Shown: positions 7,100-8,171 of the stretch, in pieces
Position numbering within the stretch: position 1 is the first letter of the stretch
Layout: the number at the start of each line of letters is the position of its first letter
DNA from: Bacillota bacterium
GTDB taxonomy: Bacteria > Bacillota > Clostridia > Oscillospirales > Ruminococcaceae
Assembly: GCA_029550985.1 (NCBI GenBank)
Contig: JAKPGH010000009.1
Span: 1-8,171, forward strand
Direction of reading: 5' to 3'
DNA: 8,171 nt
The notes under the pieces: model-generated
Seen by the model: only the letters and a program-made list of their open reading frames with translations
Databases searched by the model: none
What the model was told of the DNA's origin: nothing
Position numbers and translations under genes: made by a program

Positions 7100-7294
7100 T
7101 TATCTCCAAGGACGGCATCGACGGCAGTGCCAACATCGGTCGCAGGGGCAGTTGCAGTTGAACGGTTCCCCGTTGATGGCGGCCTCCACCGCTCGGGCGT
7201 ACATCCAGTCGGGGGCGAACATGCCCTGATATCCTCCGATGGGGCCCAGCCTCAGGCGACGGTAAGGGCGTTTGCGATAATAGCCAACAAACAT
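7100..7294 (-). CDS. Unrecognised 64-residue Cys-rich small protein
   Basis: I do not recognise this protein. It starts MFVGYYRKRPYRRLRLGPIG, a Tyr/Arg-rich basic segment (7 Arg/Lys in residues 7-15). An Ala-rich middle, DWMYARAVEAAINGEP (29-44), could form a short helix. It ends in a dense cysteine cluster with Cys47, 49, 51, 54, 57 and 60 (CxCxCxxCxxCxxC) plus His56. There is no signal peptide or membrane segment. The spacing could suit zinc or another metal, or an iron-sulphur site; that is only inference. The ATG is supported by AAAGGAAG (minus strand, 7308-7301) 6 bases upstream and by a promoter-like pair at 7324-7353. An in-frame extension upstream would begin at 7399 but would run through that promoter. 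The gene faces the tRNA-Trp unit and may share its symmetric terminator. Confidence 0.65.
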   Translation of the reverse strand: MFVGYYRKRPYRRLRLGPIGGYQGMFAPDWMYARAVEAAINGEPFNCNCPCDRCWHCRRCRPWR

Positions 7295-7300
7295 ATTCCA

Positions 7301-7308
7301 CTTCCTTT
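7301..7308 (-). promoter_or_regulatory. Ribosome binding site of the Cys-rich small gene
   Basis: AAAGGAAG on the minus strand, 6 bases before the ATG at 7294. It decides this start over upstream in-frame codons, which lack a comparable motif. Confidence 0.6.
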
Positions 7309-7323
7309 CGTGCGGGATAATCC

Positions 7324-7353
7324 AGTATATGCGAAAAGGGCGGAAGGCGTCAT
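7324..7353 (-). promoter_or_regulatory. Candidate promoter of the Cys-rich small gene
   Basis: On the minus strand ATGACG (7353-7348; 4 of 6 to TTGACA) and TATACT (7329-7324; 5 of 6 to TATAAT) are 18 bases apart. The predicted start near 7317 gives a leader of about 22 bases that contains the ribosome binding site. This is the only promoter-like pair I found at a suitable distance. Confidence 0.5.
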
Positions 7354-7400
7354 GTAACGCCACCTTACCGCGCAGACATGGCGGTTGATGCAAAAGCAAA

Positions 7401-7422
7401 AGGGCTGTACAAACACAGCCCT
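7401..7422 (-). terminator. Hairpin terminator after the interrupted mini-ORF
   Basis: An 8-bp stem, AGGGCTGT (7401-7408) with ACAGCCCT (7415-7422), has a 6-base loop. Read on the minus strand, it begins 7 bases after the TAA at 7430-7432 and is followed by TTTGCTTTT. On the + strand it is followed by GATATTTTTACATTTTT, so it may act in both directions. No + strand gene ends here, which favours the minus-strand role. Confidence 0.55.
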
Positions 7423-7429
7423 GATATTT

Positions 7430-7513
7430 TTACATTTTTGCAAGGGCAGCCAATATTTCGGCGGTCGACTCATTTTCCTTCACACGCTCCGTTCTTCAGT
7501 TTACAAAACTCAT
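7430..7513 (-). pseudogene. Interrupted 27-codon mini-ORF (possible decayed or recoded gene)
   Basis: On the minus strand, ATG at 7513 follows AAAGGAG (7529-7523) with a 9-base spacer. The frame reads MSFVN, then TGA at 7498-7496, then RTERVKENESTAEILAALAKM and TAA at 7432-7430. A hairpin terminator follows at once, and a TATAAT box lies upstream at 7574-7569. The layout is that of a complete small transcription unit, but the in-frame TGA breaks it. The second part could start at GTG 7483, giving a 17-residue peptide. It may be a leader peptide, a decayed small gene, or chance. I recognise no family, and the part after TGA has a charged then Ala/Leu-rich helical character. No strong hairpin follows the TGA, so selenocysteine insertion is unlikely. 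Confidence 0.3.
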
Positions 7514-7522
7514 GATCGGGAT

Positions 7523-7529
7523 CTCCTTT
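7523..7529 (-). promoter_or_regulatory. Ribosome binding site before the mini-ORF
   Basis: AAAGGAG on the minus strand, 9 bases before the ATG at 7513. It is stronger than the sites of several genes in the window, which is the main reason to take the mini-ORF seriously. Confidence 0.5.
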
Positions 7530-7568
7530 ATGTAGTGATTGTTTCGTTGTTCATCAGTCCACGTCGTC

Positions 7569-7597
7569 ATTATAGCTGAAAAGCGGAGCATTTCCAT
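7569..7597 (-). promoter_or_regulatory. Weak candidate promoter upstream of the mini-ORF
   Basis: The minus strand shows a perfect TATAAT (7574-7569), but the hexamer 17 bases upstream is ATGGAA (7597-7592), only 3 of 6 to TTGACA, and there is no extended -10 TG. A start near 7562 would give a leader of about 49 bases. Confidence 0.35.
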
Positions 7598-7775
7598 TGA
7601 CGGACAATACGATTTGTATATTTAGTCATTAAATTACATCGTTGTGATATCCCTCAGCAGACATGAAATAGGAGGACATATACGTCCCTGTTTGGGGTCT
7701 TAGGCGTTGCTTTGCACAACATTTTTATTCATAATGACGATGTATGATTATCTATTTAGTCTATATTTACCAAAC
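7575..7775. other. AT-rich intergenic stretch, no gene seen
   Basis: This stretch is visibly more AT-rich than the coding regions on either side. AGGAGG at about 7671-7676 is not followed by an open frame. A weak + strand promoter-like pair, TTGCTT (7707-7712) and CATAAT (7730-7735), has a 17-base spacer but leads only into sequence antisense to the oxidoreductase gene. I see no RNA family that I can name. Confidence 0.45.
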
Positions 7776-7805
7776 AAAAAGCACCCTCTTTCAGAAGGGT
7801 GCTTT
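7773..7805 (-). terminator. Intrinsic terminator of the oxidoreductase gene
   Basis: A 10-bp stem pairs AAAGCACCCT (7778-7787) with AGGGTGCTTT (7796-7805) across an 8-base loop. Read on the minus strand, it is followed by TTTTTGTTTGG, a good U run. It lies about 44 bases after the stop of the oxidoreductase gene at 7849. Confidence 0.85.
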
Positions 7806-7848
7806 CCTAGGAGAATACGTACAGGGGAGTGGGACACAAACCCGTTGT

Positions 7849-8171
7849 CTAACGCAGAATATCGTCGCAGTGAAGGCGCACTCCCTGCTCCACCAGTTTT
7901 TGTTGCAGGATGCCGACGTCCAGAGATGGGAAATCGCTGGTGAGGGAAGCGGCCACTCCCGCCGCCTGACCGGTGACGATGCAGGGGGGAATGACCCGGG
8001 TGATGTCCCACATGGATTCGGTGACCGATATGTTGCGCCCCGCCACCAGAAGGTTGAGCACTTCCTTTCCGTACAGACAGCGGAAGGGAATTTCGTACAC
8101 GTAGCCGCGGCGCCGCCAGTCGCTGATGGTGCCGATGCTGTCCTCCATGTAGGTGTACTCCAGGTCGTCCA
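7849..8171 (-). CDS. FAD-dependent oxidoreductase, C-terminal fragment (5' end outside window)
   Basis: The last 106 residues of a flavoprotein of the FAD-dependent oxidoreductase family (Pfam FAD_oxidored type, PF12831 by recall). The N-terminal Rossmann GxGxxG domain lies beyond the window. Typical C-terminal motifs are YVYEIPFRCLYGKEVLNLLVAGR, then SVTESMWDITRVIPPCIVTGQAAGVAASL, where the GQAAG stretch belongs to the FAD-binding fold. A tail, LDVGILQQKLVEQGVRL, is common in this family. The true start is outside; the first visible Met at 8148 is internal, because the frame stays open with DDLEYTY before it to the window edge. Stop TAG is at 7851-7849 and a terminator follows. The substrate cannot be told from this part; relatives often sit near carbohydrate genes, but nothing here confirms that. 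Confidence 0.88.
   Translation of the reverse strand, partial: DDLEYTYMEDSIGTISDWRRRGYVYEIPFRCLYGKEVLNLLVAGRNISVTESMWDITRVIPPCIVTGQAAGVAASLTSDFPSLDVGILQQKLVEQGVRLHCDDILR

Noticed and set aside
6912..7301. 129-codon open frame on the minus strand overlapping the Cys-rich gene
   Set aside because: It would start at a GTG inside the ribosome binding region of the Cys-rich gene and has a Pro/Arg/Gly/Ser composition typical of a shifted frame over its first half. Only open length supports it; a frameshift extension cannot be excluded, but no slippery site is evident.
6758..7357. 199-codon + strand frame
   Set aside because: It translates through the tRNA-Trp gene and its terminator, so it is a chance open frame.
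7252..7473. 73-codon minus-strand frame starting at ATG 7473 with AAGGA upstream
   Set aside because: It runs straight through the terminator hairpin at 7401-7422 and the promoter and start of the Cys-rich gene, and its composition is unlike a real protein.
7496..7498. TGA in the mini-ORF as a selenocysteine codon
   Set aside because: No clear stem-loop of bacterial SECIS type follows the TGA, and no selenoprotein machinery is visible. ntpD ends with an ordinary TGA, so no code change is implied.
7541..7557. Minus-strand CTGATGA followed by GAAAC, resembling the hammerhead ribozyme core
   Set aside because: Only five bases (ACAAC) lie between the two motifs, so stem II cannot form, and I found no pairing for stems I and III. 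It is a chance match.
7385..7579. 64-codon + strand frame
   Set aside because: No ribosome binding site, and it is antisense to the better supported mini-unit and crosses its hairpin.
7707..7943. 78-codon + strand frame with a weak promoter upstream
   Set aside because: Its second half is antisense to the oxidoreductase gene, it crosses that gene's terminator, and it lacks a proper ribosome binding site.

Overview
The window looks like a chromosomal segment from a fairly GC-rich Clostridia-type Firmicute, possibly Oscillospiraceae/Ruminococcaceae-like. This placement is inferred from four things: the order of the V/A-type ATPase genes, strong AAGGAGG-type ribosome binding sites, frequent TTG/GTG starts, and hairpin-plus-U-run terminators. 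UGA is used as a normal stop and UGG is decoded by a Trp tRNA, so the standard bacterial code (table 11) applies.

Region 1 (1-6726, + strand) is most of a V/A-type ATPase (ntp/atp) operon in the order I(partial)-K-E-C-F-A-B-D. Genes are 0-30 bases apart or overlap by 8 bases, and one strong intrinsic terminator follows ntpD. Subunits I and K form the membrane ion path, A and B the catalytic hexamer, D and F the central rotor, C the rotor-to-ring socket, and E (with the G/H subunit, presumably encoded upstream of the window) the peripheral stalk. The K ring subunit carries the full set of sodium ligands known from Enterococcus hirae NtpK, so the enzyme is predicted to couple ATP to Na+ rather than H+.

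Region 2 (6748-6910, + strand) is an isolated tRNA-Trp(CCA) gene with a near-consensus promoter (TTGACA-17-TATACT) and its own terminator.

Region 3 (6911-7848) holds little solid coding sequence. It contains a 64-codon minus-strand gene for an unrecognised Cys-rich protein (CxCxCxxCxxCxxC tail) with its own promoter and ribosome binding site. Beside it is a tiny minus-strand unit (weak promoter, good ribosome binding site, 27-codon frame interrupted by TGA, hairpin terminator) that may be a decayed or recoded mini-gene. The remainder is an AT-rich stretch with no convincing gene.

Region 4 (7773-8171, - strand) is the 3' end of an FAD-dependent oxidoreductase gene with its terminator; the gene continues past the window.

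I see no CRISPR array, insertion sequence, prophage gene or clear new defence-like system. The least explained items are the Cys-rich small gene and the interrupted mini-ORF.
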